64,000 nucleotides of DNA from Pseudoalteromonas luteoviolacea DSM 6061 (GCF_001625655.1 NZ_AUYB01000103.1:248001-312000), one strand, 5' to 3'; shown: positions 38,372 to 47,597, numbered from the stretch's first letter. Numbers and translations are program-made. Notes: a model not told the origin generated them from the sequence alone.

Positions 38372-38398
38372 ATGCTCCGCTAGTCGGAGCATTTTTTT
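38372..38398 (+). terminator. tyrA terminator
   Basis: ATGCTCCG pairs with CGGAGCAT around CTAGT, followed by six Ts. It separates tyrA from convergent pheA. Confidence 0.85.
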
Positions 38399-38433
38399 GC
38401 CCCAGAGTATACTGAGGCCTTGTGCGGAGTTGT

Positions 38434-39588
38434 TTAAATTGGGTCGACTGCTTTTAAAGATTCGCTTTGGTAACAGCCTAAAATTCTTACCGTTTGGGTA
38501 TGTTCTTTCAAAGATTCCAGAGCTTGTTGCACGCGTTTTTCAGCAATATTTGCTTGAAGGTCGACGTAAAAGACTTCTTCCCAAGGGTTGCCAGGGACTG
38601 GGCGTGACTCTAGTTTAGTCATATTGATACTGTGCTCTTTAAAGACCATTAGGGCGTCGGCTAAAGAACCAACATGCTGCTTAGTTGCCATGATTAAGCT
38701 TGTTTTGGTGGGTATTTGAGTTGATACCTGAAGAGGCTTTCTCGCGACGACAATGAAGCGGCTGTGATTTTCTGCTTGGTTTGCCAATTCATCTTTAAGC
38801 ACTTCTAAGCCCTGACTTTTACCCGCTTGAGCTGAGCCAATTGCTGCACTTTGTTCTGTTTCTGCTGCCATTTTGATCGCACTAGAAGTCGAATCACAGG
38901 TCTCTTGAATAATGTCTGCTAGGCTTTGGATAAAGCGACTACACTGCGCAAATGGCTGAGGGTGAGCATAGATTTTTTTGACATCTTTTAGTTCTATGCC
39001 AGGTTTTGCAAGTAAGCAGTGTTCAACGCTGTGGGTCACTTCCCCCACAATTGAAACTTGTGCATGCTGCATTAAATCAAAGACCTCATTGATACTGCCT
39101 GAGCTGGTATTCTCGATAGGCAGGATACCAAAATCGGCTTTGCCCTGTTCAACACTGGTGGTAATTTCATCAAAAGACTGACAACCAAGCTCTACAAGCT
39201 TGCCTGGGCGACGACTAAAGTACTTGTGGCAAGCCAATTGACTATATGATCCTTGTCCGCCTAAGTAAGCGACACGATGGGTATCATTGACGGCATCAGG
39301 GTTTAAGCTTTTTTGTAGCATGGCTTGTTGATTGAGAACGGAGTCCTCAAGAATGACTTGAAAGACATTGTTAATGTAAAAGGGGTCTAGCCCCAGAGAC
39401 TTGCCATAATTAATTAGTTTTTCGAGCAAGGCCAATTCACGCTCTTCGTCCCTAATCGGTTTGTTGTTGTTAATTTTGTATTCTAAAACGCCGTGGCTGA
39501 TGCGTCTGCGTTTTGCTAATAGTACTAATAGCTCAGAGTCAATTTCGTTAATCTCTGTCCTTAGTGCATTTAAAGTATCTTGCGTCAT
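38434..39588 (-). CDS. pheA: Bifunctional chorismate mutase / prephenate dehydratase PheA
   Basis: PheA converts chorismate to prephenate and then to phenylpyruvate. The AroQ mutase domain is residues 1-90 (LRTEINEIDSELLVLLAKRR), the dehydratase begins about 105 (VAYLGGQGSYSQLA) with TSSGSINEVFD, and a C-terminal ACT domain (ESRPVPGNPWEEVFYVDL) senses phenylalanine. The start is the ATG preceded by GGGAG and GAGGA; an upstream ATG lies in the terminator tail and has no ribosome-binding site. A Phe-rich leader peptide and terminator precede it. Confidence 0.96.
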   Translation of the reverse strand: MTQDTLNALRTEINEIDSELLVLLAKRRRISHGVLEYKINNNKPIRDEERELALLEKLINYGKSLGLDPFYINNVFQVILEDSVLNQQAMLQKSLNPDAVNDTHRVAYLGGQGSYSQLACHKYFSRRPGKLVELGCQSFDEITTSVEQGKADFGILPIENTSSGSINEVFDLMQHAQVSIVGEVTHSVEHCLLAKPGIELKDVKKIYAHPQPFAQCSRFIQSLADIIQETCDSTSSAIKMAAETEQSAAIGSAQAGKSQGLEVLKDELANQAENHSRFIVVARKPLQVSTQIPTKTSLIMATKQHVGSLADALMVFKEHSINMTKLESRPVPGNPWEEVFYVDLQANIAEKRVQQALESLKEHTQTVRILGCYQSESLKAVDPI

Positions 39589-39609
39589 GGTCCTCACTCC
39601 CATTGTGCC

Positions 39610-39640
39610 AAAAAAAAAGCCTCCCGAGTTCGGGAGGCTT
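39610..39640 (-). terminator. pheA attenuator terminator
   Basis: On the reverse strand AAGCCTCCCG pairs with CGGGAGGCTT around AACT, followed by nine Ts, 22 bases before the pheA start. It lies in front of the gene rather than after one, and a leader peptide ORF precedes it, so it is an attenuator rather than an ordinary terminator. Confidence 0.88.
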
Positions 39641-39717
39641 AGCTATTCGTTGTTACGCGCAAACAGATAAGCCTCCTCACCTAAAGAAGCTAAAAAAGAA
39701 AAAATAAGGGCGCGTAA
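39633..39717 (-). promoter_or_regulatory. pheA attenuator: pairing segments for alternative structures
   Basis: Segment 1 TTACGCGC (39717-39710, inside the leader peptide codons) can pair with GCGCGTAA (39660-39653). Segment 2 GGAGGCTTA (39676-39668, right after the leader stop) can pair perfectly with TAAGCCTCC (39641-39633), which is the left arm of the terminator. So a ribosome stalled at the Phe codons frees segment 2 to form the antiterminator, while a ribosome at the stop codon covers it and lets the terminator form. Confidence 0.75.
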
Positions 39718-39727
39718 TAAAATTCAT
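39677..39727 (-). CDS. pheL: pheA leader peptide (PheL-like)
   Basis: This is a 16-residue ORF, MNFITRPYFFFFSFFR, with seven Phe (six of them in the last nine residues) and one Tyr, too short for a usual ORF search. It lies between a probable promoter and the pheA attenuator, on the same strand. E. coli PheL (15 residues, seven Phe) has the same role: phenylalanine-starved ribosomes pause in it and allow transcription of pheA. No clear ribosome-binding site precedes the ATG, the one weak point. The codon run and the pairing segments make the role nearly sure. Confidence 0.82.
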   Translation of the reverse strand: MNFITRPYFFFFSFFR

Positions 39728-39763
39728 AATTTATTTGAGTTTAAATTCGTAACATTAGGCTTA

Positions 39764-39793
39764 TTATTAACACATAACATTGTAAGAATACAA
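39764..39793 (-). promoter_or_regulatory. Possible pheL-pheA promoter
   Basis: On the reverse strand TTGTAT (39793-39788), an 18-base spacer and TAATAA (39769-39764) lie upstream of the leader peptide. The match is modest, but it is the best in the gap to the divergent GGDEF-EAL gene. Confidence 0.35.
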
Positions 39794-39898
39794 TAAGGTA
39801 TTTTAATTTATGCGCGAATTGGATTGGCTACGAATTACGTGATCTGATATATTCAAAGCACTTTATTAAAAAAAACATAACTAGGTTAAGGTTTTATC

Positions 39899-42883
39899 GT
39901 GGGCAATCGCCGTCCTCCTTCTCGCTTTGGAGCCAATTCTCTGAGCGTGAAATTGTCAATTTTGATTTCAGCTGTCTGTGTGATTGCGGGAGTTTTCGCT
40001 GCTGCATTAATGCTAAAATCGGAAGAGAAACACCTAGTAGAAGCCGAATTTAAACAATTACGCAGCATTAGCGAACAAGCTATTCAGCAATTCTCTCAAT
40101 ACTTAGAGCTGAAAAAAAACCTTGCACAGCAAACCAATGTGGTTGTCTCAAAAAGGCTCCTGCCCATTGCAGAGACCACTGAGATAAACGAAAGTGAGTT
40201 AGAAATCACTCCGGCGTCAGGTCGAATGCACAGTGTGGCTGTCAATGGGATGTCAGCTGCTTACATGTTAAAAGAGACCCTTTCAGAATCAGACAAAGCC
40301 CTGTTTAAAAGCTCAGAGTCATTGTGGAACATCCTTTCACCGATATTGCTGCAAGATTTTTTTAATTTCTACTTGTATACAACAGAAGATTTTGTCCGAA
40401 TTGCGCCACCAAACTCAGTTTTATTAGACGATGAACAAAGTCGTCATGCGAATATGCACGCGCAACCCCTATTGCTTGAGGAACTTAACCCAACTCGGGA
40501 AGCAATTTGGTCAGATGTGCATCATGATCCCGTTTGGAATAAGTGGGTTGTGAGCATCTTGGTGCCTTTGTATGAGGGAGATACTTACAGAGGGTTTACC
40601 GGCAGTGATATTGAGTTAGAAACTTTACTTGCCAGACTACCAAAACCAAATACTGAGCAAAGTTTTATTATTTTTGATAAGCAAGGGCGGATACTTTCAG
40701 CACCGAGTTTGCTAAAAGCAACGCAGGACTCTGAGTTGCTGAGTAAAGATGCACTGCCAAGGTCTATCCAGCAAGTGATTGATACAGCGATAAAGGTAAA
40801 CCTTCCAAGTTTTCAAGATGAGTTTATTTATGCAGAAACAAGTCATATCGCCAATGTAATGCATCTAGGTGCACTTGACTGGTATGTGGGGATTTACAAG
40901 CGCAGAGATACTGCATTACATGCTTTAGAAGAACTCAAAGTAAAGTTTTTTGGGTTGTTCATACTCTACGCCATATTTGTTGCCATGTTGCTTCATCAAG
41001 TACTGTATCACTTAATCTTGAAACGCATTAACCAACTTGTAAAAGTGCTTATTAGCTTTGGTCGCGGACAGTGGGATCATCCAAAGCTATCTGATAGCGA
41101 TGATGAAATAGGGCTATTGAATGCGTCATTTAATGATATGAGTGACGATATTAAAAAATTAGTAAATGGGCTTAATCAGCGTATCAATGAAAAGGAAATT
41201 GCAGAGAAAGCGGCTAATCGTTTATCCAAAGCCGTGGCATTCTCTGGAACTGGTGTGGTGATCACGAATGAAAGATTTAAGATAGAGTACGTCAATCCAA
41301 AAATGGTTGAAATGACTGGATTTTCGGAGTCTCATTTTCTTGATTCACCACTGCTTAGCATTATCTCCAATGAGATGGCTATCTTAATCGATGACATTGA
41401 TTTTGATCTCAAGAGTCGTAATTACTGGCGCGGTGATACCTTGCTGCAAAGTAGCAGTAATGAGCAAATATGGGTCAGCTTGAGTATCTCGCCCATTAGA
41501 GAAAATGGTGGTCGTATTTCGAGTTATGTAGCATCAGCCCAAGATATATCATTTGTTAAAGAAAGTCAGAGAAAGATGGAAGAGTTAGCCTACTTTGATA
41601 CGCTTACCGGGTTGGCTAACCGGACTTTCTTCCGCATGCAACTGCGAAAGTCCATGGCACTTGCATCACGCGGACACTATGCCTTTGCGCTGTTTTATTT
41701 CGATCTAGATGAGTTTAAGCGCATCAATGATACGCTTGGTCACGACGCAGGAGACCGTTTACTTGTTGAGGTGGCAGATAGACTTAAGCAAAGGTTAAGA
41801 GCCGAGGACACCATTGCACGCTTGGGTGGTGATGAATTTGCGGTACTACTCAGTGGTATAAGTAAACGCGATAATGCAATGGATGTGGCACACACTATTC
41901 AAAAAACACTCAGTGAACCAATTTCGTTGGGTAATAATGAGGTTATTGTGAGTGCCAGTATTGGTATCACACTGGCCCCATTTGATAGTCAAGAAGAAGA
42001 GCAGTTGCTTAAACACGCAGATCTTGCCATGTATGAAGCAAAAGCAAAAGGTCGCAATACATTCCATTTTTACTCCCAAGAGTTAAATGCAGCAGCTAAC
42101 GAGCGGCTTCATATAGAAAATGAGCTACGTCAAGCTATCAAGAGCCAGCAGTTTTCATTGCAATATCAACCGCAGATTGACAGCCGAACAAACAAAATTG
42201 TGGGTTATGAAGCCTTGATAAGGTGGTTCCATCCGACAGAAGGACCAATTCCGCCGACCAAATTTATCCCTATTGCTGAAGCAACGGGACTTATTGTTGA
42301 AATTGGCACATGGGTGCTAAAAGAGGCTTGTCGCTTTTCTGCGCTATTGAAGTCAAAAGGGTATACCGCTGATATCTCAATTAACTTGTCAGCACGTCAA
42401 TTTAAAGATACTCAGTTGATTGAAACCATTTCAGAAACTTTAAGTGAAGTGGGGCTGCCGCCTGCATTTTTGCACTTAGAGTTAACTGAAAGTATGCTCA
42501 TGGGAGATGTAGAAGCGGCTATAGAACAACTAAAAGAAATGAAGAAGCTAGGGGTGTCTTTATCTATTGATGACTTTGGTACGGGGTATTCATCTTTGAG
42601 TTACCTTAAACGATTCCCAGTTGATGTTTTGAAGGTCGACAGGTCGTTTGTGAAAGATATCCCGCAAGATGAGAATGATATGGAAATTACCGCTGCTATC
42701 ATCGCTATGGCGCAAAAGTTGAGTATGAAGGTGATTGCTGAAGGTGTTGAAACAGCTGAGCAAGTGGCGTTTTTACAGCGTAATAATTGTCATATTGTGC
42801 AAGGGTATTTTTATAGCGCACCGCTCACCGAGCAAAACGTTTTTGCTCAAGAGCAGGACATAATGAAAGCCGCAGGGAATTAA
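39899..42883 (+). CDS. Membrane GGDEF-EAL cyclic-di-GMP protein with PAS domain
   Basis: The layout is a membrane helix (about 15-40), a long periplasmic Cache-like sensor (to about 345), a second helix (about 350-370), HAMP (about 375-430), PAS (about 440-550), GGDEF (about 560-725) and EAL (about 740-990). GGDEF is intact at 643-647 and EAL at 771-773, with DDFGTGYSSLSYLKRFPVD further on, so both synthesis and breakdown of c-di-GMP are possible. The start is GTG with AAGG seven bases upstream. The length is 994 residues. It is transcribed divergently from pheA and converges with yciH. Confidence 0.93.
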   Translation: MGNRRPPSRFGANSLSVKLSILISAVCVIAGVFAAALMLKSEEKHLVEAEFKQLRSISEQAIQQFSQYLELKKNLAQQTNVVVSKRLLPIAETTEINESELEITPASGRMHSVAVNGMSAAYMLKETLSESDKALFKSSESLWNILSPILLQDFFNFYLYTTEDFVRIAPPNSVLLDDEQSRHANMHAQPLLLEELNPTREAIWSDVHHDPVWNKWVVSILVPLYEGDTYRGFTGSDIELETLLARLPKPNTEQSFIIFDKQGRILSAPSLLKATQDSELLSKDALPRSIQQVIDTAIKVNLPSFQDEFIYAETSHIANVMHLGALDWYVGIYKRRDTALHALEELKVKFFGLFILYAIFVAMLLHQVLYHLILKRINQLVKVLISFGRGQWDHPKLSDSDDEIGLLNASFNDMSDDIKKLVNGLNQRINEKEIAEKAANRLSKAVAFSGTGVVITNERFKIEYVNPKMVEMTGFSESHFLDSPLLSIISNEMAILIDDIDFDLKSRNYWRGDTLLQSSSNEQIWVSLSISPIRENGGRISSYVASAQDISFVKESQRKMEELAYFDTLTGLANRTFFRMQLRKSMALASRGHYAFALFYFDLDEFKRINDTLGHDAGDRLLVEVADRLKQRLRAEDTIARLGGDEFAVLLSGISKRDNAMDVAHTIQKTLSEPISLGNNEVIVSASIGITLAPFDSQEEEQLLKHADLAMYEAKAKGRNTFHFYSQELNAAANERLHIENELRQAIKSQQFSLQYQPQIDSRTNKIVGYEALIRWFHPTEGPIPPTKFIPIAEATGLIVEIGTWVLKEACRFSALLKSKGYTADISINLSARQFKDTQLIETISETLSEVGLPPAFLHLELTESMLMGDVEAAIEQLKEMKKLGVSLSIDDFGTGYSSLSYLKRFPVDVLKVDRSFVKDIPQDENDMEITAAIIAMAQKLSMKVIAEGVETAEQVAFLQRNNCHIVQGYFYSAPLTEQNVFAQEQDIMKAAGN

Positions 42884-43209
42884 CCCCCTGCAATTTTTAC
42901 TTTAAAGCCCTGAGATACGAGCAGGCCTTTTAGTTTATCTCGGTCATCACCTTGGATCTCAATAATACCCTCTTTCACAGCACCACCTTGACCCATTTTG
43001 CTTTTGAGTAACTTAGCAAGCTTTTTTAAGTCATGCTCAGCCGGGTCAATACCTACGACTAGCATTACGCCCTTACCTTTGCGCCCCTTTGTTTGACGTT
43101 CAATGCGAATATGTCCGTCTTTGAACAGTTTTACCTCAGGTTGCTGCAATTCGTCTTCGGGTTTGATTCTGCCAAATTCAGTAGAAAAGACTAAACGACT
43201 ATCTGACAT
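42880..43209 (-). CDS. yciH: SUI1/eIF1-like translation factor YciH
   Basis: This is a 109-residue member of the SUI1/YciH family, with GRKGKGVMLVVGIDPAEHDLKKLAKLLKSKMGQGGAVKEG given in part as KLLKSKMGQGGAVKEG. The bacterial protein is related to eukaryotic initiation factor 1 and has been linked to start-codon fidelity and stress. I chose the ATG preceded by GGAG; a TTG four codons earlier is unlikely. The 3' end overlaps the GGDEF-EAL gene by four bases. Confidence 0.93.
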   Translation of the reverse strand: MSDSRLVFSTEFGRIKPEDELQQPEVKLFKDGHIRIERQTKGRKGKGVMLVVGIDPAEHDLKKLAKLLKSKMGQGGAVKEGIIEIQGDDRDKLKGLLVSQGFKVKIAGG

Positions 43210-43353
43210 TATATACTCCAAACTAATTTCATTGATTCGATAGTAGCAAAAAGTGATTTACCAAGTTATATTTTTTTGGCGAATTTGCTTAATACGATTA
43301 TATTTAAAACAGAAAGATGGATAACAATACTAAACTTTGAGTAGGAGCTTGCG

Positions 43354-43659
43354 ATGAGCCTGAGCAAAAATGCTTCAGCTGATGGAAAGACTTTAACGAT
43401 TCAAATTAAAGGAAAATTCGACTTTAATCTAGTGCAATCATTTCGCCAAGCCTATGCCGAGGTGAACGACCAAACTGAAAAAGTAGTCGTTGACCTAAGA
43501 GATACGGATTATATGGATAGTTCTGCATTAGGTATGTTGCTCAATATGAAGAAAACGCTTGGAGACTCTGTAGGTAGCATACAAATTAGCAACTGCAGAC
43601 CTCAATTAAAGAAGATTCTGCAGATATCAAGATTTGACAAGAAGTTTGAAATAGATTGA
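43354..43659 (+). CDS. STAS-domain anti-sigma factor antagonist (CrsA/HsbA-like)
   Basis: A single STAS domain of 101 residues, like SpoIIAA. The phosphorylatable serine lies in YMDSSALGMLL (S56 or S57). It is 17 bases upstream of a response regulator with both a phosphatase and a kinase-like domain, so the two form a partner switch. In Shewanella the CrsA-CrsR pair controls the stress sigma factor RpoS and in Pseudomonas HsbA-HsbR controls the FlgM anti-sigma route; which applies here is inference. It has its own GGAG ahead of the ATG. Confidence 0.88.
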   Translation: MSLSKNASADGKTLTIQIKGKFDFNLVQSFRQAYAEVNDQTEKVVVDLRDTDYMDSSALGMLLNMKKTLGDSVGSIQISNCRPQLKKILQISRFDKKFEID

Positions 43660-43676
43660 TTGTTTCAGATTAGAAT

Positions 43677-45326
43677 ATGTTAATTCTAGTTGTCGATGAT
43701 CAGCCCCTAAACTGTCGGCTGCTTACAACCATGCTGGAACACCAGCATTATGATGTATTGGTTGCAAACAATGGTTTAGAAGCGCTGGAGTTGCTCAAAC
43801 AACATGAAGTGGACATCGTGTTGCTAGACGTCATGATGCCCGTCATGAATGGTTTTGAGACGGCGCCGAAGATCAAAGAGCATGCCGGAGATGTTTACCT
43901 CCCAATTATCTTTATTACAGCGCTTGAAGATCATGCAAGCTTTGAAAAGTGTTTGCGTGTAGGTGGCGATGATTTCATTCACAAGCCTTTTGATCGCGTC
44001 ATTTTATCAGCCAAAATACGCGCACATGCGCGTACTAGGAAGCTAAGTAAAGAGGCAAACGAGCAGAAAAAACAACTGCAGTACCATTACAATCAAACAG
44101 AGAGAGAGCACGAGATTGTTGAGCACATTTTTCGGAATGCGCTTTCAGGGCAGCAAAAATTCGAATCTATTTGCGACTTTCACCTTTCTCCTGCTTCGAT
44201 GTTTAATGGTGACATGTTTTTGATGGCCAAAAGCCCAATAGGGGGATTTTATTGCCTATTGGGAGATTTTACTGGTCATGGCTTAGCTGCTGCCGTGGGG
44301 GCTCTGCCTGCCTCACGTATTTTCTATACTATGGTACAAAAGGGCATGGCGGTAGGAGATATTGCCACTGAATTAAACAGCTCCTTATACACATTGCTTC
44401 CAGGGCATATGTTTTGTGCTGCTGCGATAATAGAAATTAGCAGCTCCGGTAAAAATATTTCAGCATGGATAGGTGGTCTGCCCGACCTGTATTTGATTAA
44501 TGAAAAAGGGAGTGTGCTAAAAACGATAGAGTCTCAGCATATGGCGCTTGGAATTTTAGATGAAGAAGAGTTTGAAAGAACAATTCTTCATCTTGAAGTT
44601 GAAACAGGCACTAGATTGGTCATGGCAACAGATGGGATCATTGAGAGTGAAGGGCCTGATGGAGACATGTTTGGAGAGCATCGCCTAATAGATACGTTAG
44701 GCAGTAAACCCGCGATTTCTACGCATGAAGTGATTGATTGTGTAAGGAGTTACTCCGAGCATGCCGAGCAACAAGACGATTTGAGTATCGCCATAGTAAA
44801 TTGTTTACCTGCAATACAAGAAAACAAAACGAAATCGCATTACTCATCTATTCCATTTGATATTTCAGTGTCACTTGATGCTGAGCAAATGAAAATCACA
44901 GATCCCGTTCTTGAAATCGTAAACGTATTAAGTAATGTGGAAGGTGTGGATGCCCATAGGTCGAACATATTTTTATTGTTGTCGGAGGCCTACAATAACT
45001 CTCTTGATCATGGTGTACTTGGATTGAGCTCAGAGCTAAAAAACCAAGAAGATGGGTTTTTAGAATATTATTCTCAAAGAGCGGATGCACTATCATTACT
45101 CACTCACGCCTCAATTAAAATATCAGCTGCTTACTGCCCGCAGCACAGTAATATCACTTTTGAAATTTGTGACTCTGGGTGTGGATTTACGCCTACTTCT
45201 GAACATTCTTCAGAATATTCTTCGGATGAGCATGGTAGAGGCGTTCAATTACTCTCAGAGATAGCGGACAGCGTTTCCTATAACTCCACTGGTAATGAAG
45301 TAACGCTCGTTTACTCATTGCTTTAA
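43677..45326 (+). CDS. Response regulator with PP2C phosphatase and HATPase (anti-sigma kinase) domains
   Basis: The protein has 549 residues. The receiver (1-120) has the acidic pair near 7-8 and phospho-acceptor D51 (LLDVMMPVMNG). A coiled linker (125-150) is followed by a SpoIIE-type PP2C phosphatase (about 150-380, with GDFTGHGLAAAV near 196 and ATDGIIESEG at 317). A C-terminal HATPase like an anti-sigma kinase (about 395-549) has an N-box LLLSEAYNNSLDHG and CDSGCGF. Phosphorylation of the receiver would toggle phosphatase and kinase acting on the STAS partner encoded just upstream. This is the CrsR/HsbR architecture. Confidence 0.92.
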   Translation: MLILVVDDQPLNCRLLTTMLEHQHYDVLVANNGLEALELLKQHEVDIVLLDVMMPVMNGFETAPKIKEHAGDVYLPIIFITALEDHASFEKCLRVGGDDFIHKPFDRVILSAKIRAHARTRKLSKEANEQKKQLQYHYNQTEREHEIVEHIFRNALSGQQKFESICDFHLSPASMFNGDMFLMAKSPIGGFYCLLGDFTGHGLAAAVGALPASRIFYTMVQKGMAVGDIATELNSSLYTLLPGHMFCAAAIIEISSSGKNISAWIGGLPDLYLINEKGSVLKTIESQHMALGILDEEEFERTILHLEVETGTRLVMATDGIIESEGPDGDMFGEHRLIDTLGSKPAISTHEVIDCVRSYSEHAEQQDDLSIAIVNCLPAIQENKTKSHYSSIPFDISVSLDAEQMKITDPVLEIVNVLSNVEGVDAHRSNIFLLLSEAYNNSLDHGVLGLSSELKNQEDGFLEYYSQRADALSLLTHASIKISAAYCPQHSNITFEICDSGCGFTPTSEHSSEYSSDEHGRGVQLLSEIADSVSYNSTGNEVTLVYSLL

Positions 45327-45465
45327 ACTTTCACCACAATTGTAAGATTCTTTCCCTGATCCCTGTCTATTGTCTTTAAATACATAAAAATTTGCAATGA
45401 GCTATGGCCACATAGTGATTTGCATGTTAGATTTAATTTAGATATATAGATGTTTGGATGGCTAA

Positions 45466-46125
45466 ATGATTTCAGCGTACTTAGATAAAACAGAGACGAC
45501 CGTAGAATCAACATTGATTGAGAGTAAAGTTGCATTATTAGAGTCCTATTTAGCAACCGCGGACTCTCAACCAGTTTGGTCTTATCAGATCCCTGAATTG
45601 GGAGAGGGTGGCAGTTGTAGCTTATTTGGCCATTTGCAAGACGCGCCATTTTTACTGAGTGATAAAATTTCGAAAAATGAAATAAATGAAGCACTTTTAA
45701 GTAAGTTACAAGCAATTGTTGAGTTTGTGTACGAACAAACAAGCGTTGACTGGTTTGGAATATATCAATCAAGGCATATTGACGGTGAAGAGCAGTTACT
45801 CAAACTGGCCTACAGAGGAGCGCCTAGCCGACCTCTGTTTCCAATCAATGAACAATTTGCTGCTACATCAAACAATATCCAAACGGTGATGTCAGAAAAA
45901 TCTAGAATAATTAACGATATTCCAGATTATATTGCTCAAGGAGGTGAGTACTACACCTGCGATCCAAAAGTGCAGGCTGAAGTCTGCTTGCCTTTGCTTG
46001 ATGAGAACTTTGGGTGTGTTGGGATCATCGATGCTGAAGCATTTAGTAAAGACTTTTTTACTGCTGACAATTTATCTGTACTTGTTGCCGCATGCTTGAA
46101 AATAACGCATTACCTTCCTCGTTAA
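45466..46125 (+). CDS. GAF-domain protein related to free methionine sulfoxide reductase
   Basis: The C-terminal half (residues about 80-215) is a GAF domain that aligns along its length with E. coli MsrC/YebR, including VDWFGIY, YTCDPKVQAEVCLPLL and GCVGIIDAEA. The catalytic cysteine position (C118 of E. coli) is kept as C165, but the other two cysteines (E. coli 84 and 94) are replaced (PSRPLF and FAATSN). The N-terminal 75 residues match nothing I recognise. It follows the partner-switch genes, same strand. It may be a sensor rather than a reductase. Confidence 0.7.
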   Translation: MISAYLDKTETTVESTLIESKVALLESYLATADSQPVWSYQIPELGEGGSCSLFGHLQDAPFLLSDKISKNEINEALLSKLQAIVEFVYEQTSVDWFGIYQSRHIDGEEQLLKLAYRGAPSRPLFPINEQFAATSNNIQTVMSEKSRIINDIPDYIAQGGEYYTCDPKVQAEVCLPLLDENFGCVGIIDAEAFSKDFFTADNLSVLVAACLKITHYLPR

Positions 46126-46303
46126 CAAGGCTCGTGTTCTTGTTAATTTGTGTTAGTATTGGTGGCAACTTTAACCCCATGGCTCATACGCAGTATCTAG
46201 CTTGATACTTAATGAACACTGGGCAGTAATGATAAAGTAGAACACGTTTTGCCCTGTCAGTAATTTATTTTGCGTACCAGTTTTAATAGGAAAAGAAATA
46301 CAC

Positions 46304-47497
46304 ATGTTTTCAGAACTAAAACCATTACCAACAGACCCAATTTTGGGTCTAATGGCAGCTTATAAGCAAGACAATAACCCTAATAAAATTGATTTGGGTG
46401 TTGGTGTATATAAAGATGAGCAAGGTGCTACGCCGGTTCTTAAAGCGGTTAAAAAAGCCGAAGCATTTCGCCTAGAAAACGAGACAACAAAGTCTTATAT
46501 TGGGTTGGCTGGAAACTTAGATTTTTGCTCAAAGATGGAAGAGCTGCTATTGGGCAATAGCCACACGTCATTGTTAGCAAATCGCGTGCGTACAGCCCAG
46601 ACTCCAGGTGGTACAGGTTCATTGCGTGTTGCCGCAGAATTCATCAAGCGTTGCAATAAAGATGCAACTGTTTGGGTAACAACACCAACTTGGGCAAATC
46701 ACATCAGTCTGTTTGAGGCGGCTGGACTAAATGTTAAAGAATATCCTTATTACGATTACGAAAATAAGGGTCTGTTATTTGATGAAATGATCGACACGCT
46801 AAAGCAAGTTCCTAAAGGTGATGTTGTTTTAGTGCATGCATGTTGTCATAACCCAAGTGGCATGGATTTAAATGCTGAACAATGGCAGGTTTTTGCTGAT
46901 CTAGCGAAAGAAGTTGGCTTTACACCTCTTGTCGATATTGCTTATCAAGGTTTTGGTAGTAGTTTAGACGAAGATGCAAATGGTCTACGTTTACTTGCGC
47001 AGACAGTTGAAGAGATGATTATTTGTTCTTCTTGCTCTAAAAACTTTGGCCTTTATAGAGAACGTATTGGCGCATGTTCAATTATCTCTAAAGAGAGCGC
47101 AACAGCAGATATCTCAAACTCTGTGTTACTAAGCGTAGTACGTAGTATTTACTCAATGCCACCTGCACATGGTGCGGATATCGTTAATACGATTCTTTCG
47201 AGTGATGAGTTAACCCAGCTTTGGCACGAAGAGTTGGCTGAGATGCGTAACCGCATCAACGGCTTACGTAGTCTTGTTAAAGAGAGTTTGGAACAGAGAA
47301 ATACTGGGCATGATTTTTCATTTATTGAACGTCAGCATGGAATGTTCTCTTTCCTAGGTATTAACAAAGAGCAGATTGATCGCCTCCGTGAAGAGTATTC
47401 AATTTATATCGTAGGGTCTAGCCGTGTAAATGTTGCGGGTATTAGCCAAAGCAATATTGATTATTTTGCAGATGCAGTGGCATCAGTATTGAAATAA
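46304..47497 (+). CDS. Class I aspartate/aromatic aminotransferase
   Basis: This is a PLP-dependent transaminase of 397 residues in the AspC/TyrB family. The PLP lysine is K246 in SCSKNFGLYRERIG, the substrate-binding Arg is in SSRVNVAGI near the C-terminus, and HNPSG and DIAYQGFG lie around the cofactor. TyrB and AspC cannot be told apart safely by eye. AGGAAAAG precedes the ATG. No TyrR-type box was found upstream. Confidence 0.9.
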   Translation: MFSELKPLPTDPILGLMAAYKQDNNPNKIDLGVGVYKDEQGATPVLKAVKKAEAFRLENETTKSYIGLAGNLDFCSKMEELLLGNSHTSLLANRVRTAQTPGGTGSLRVAAEFIKRCNKDATVWVTTPTWANHISLFEAAGLNVKEYPYYDYENKGLLFDEMIDTLKQVPKGDVVLVHACCHNPSGMDLNAEQWQVFADLAKEVGFTPLVDIAYQGFGSSLDEDANGLRLLAQTVEEMIICSSCSKNFGLYRERIGACSIISKESATADISNSVLLSVVRSIYSMPPAHGADIVNTILSSDELTQLWHEELAEMRNRINGLRSLVKESLEQRNTGHDFSFIERQHGMFSFLGINKEQIDRLREEYSIYIVGSSRVNVAGISQSNIDYFADAVASVLK

Positions 47498-47522
47498 TCT
47501 CTCTGGTCACGATGCGATATTA

Positions 47523-47551
47523 AAAATGCCCAACCTTGAGTTGGGCATTTT
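47523..47551 (+). terminator. Bidirectional terminator between aminotransferase and yebG
   Basis: AAAATGCCCAA pairs with TTGGGCATTTT around CCTTGAG. Read forward it follows the aminotransferase; read backward it ends in TTTTTA, so it can also stop yebG transcripts. Confidence 0.75.
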
Positions 47552-47597
47552 GCGTTTTGTGGGACGAATAAGCAATGACGGCGCAACGTAGGTAAAA

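Noticed and set aside
45323..45772. Reverse-strand 149-residue frame in the GAF gene and its leader
   Set aside because: It overlaps a better-supported forward gene and has no start signal.
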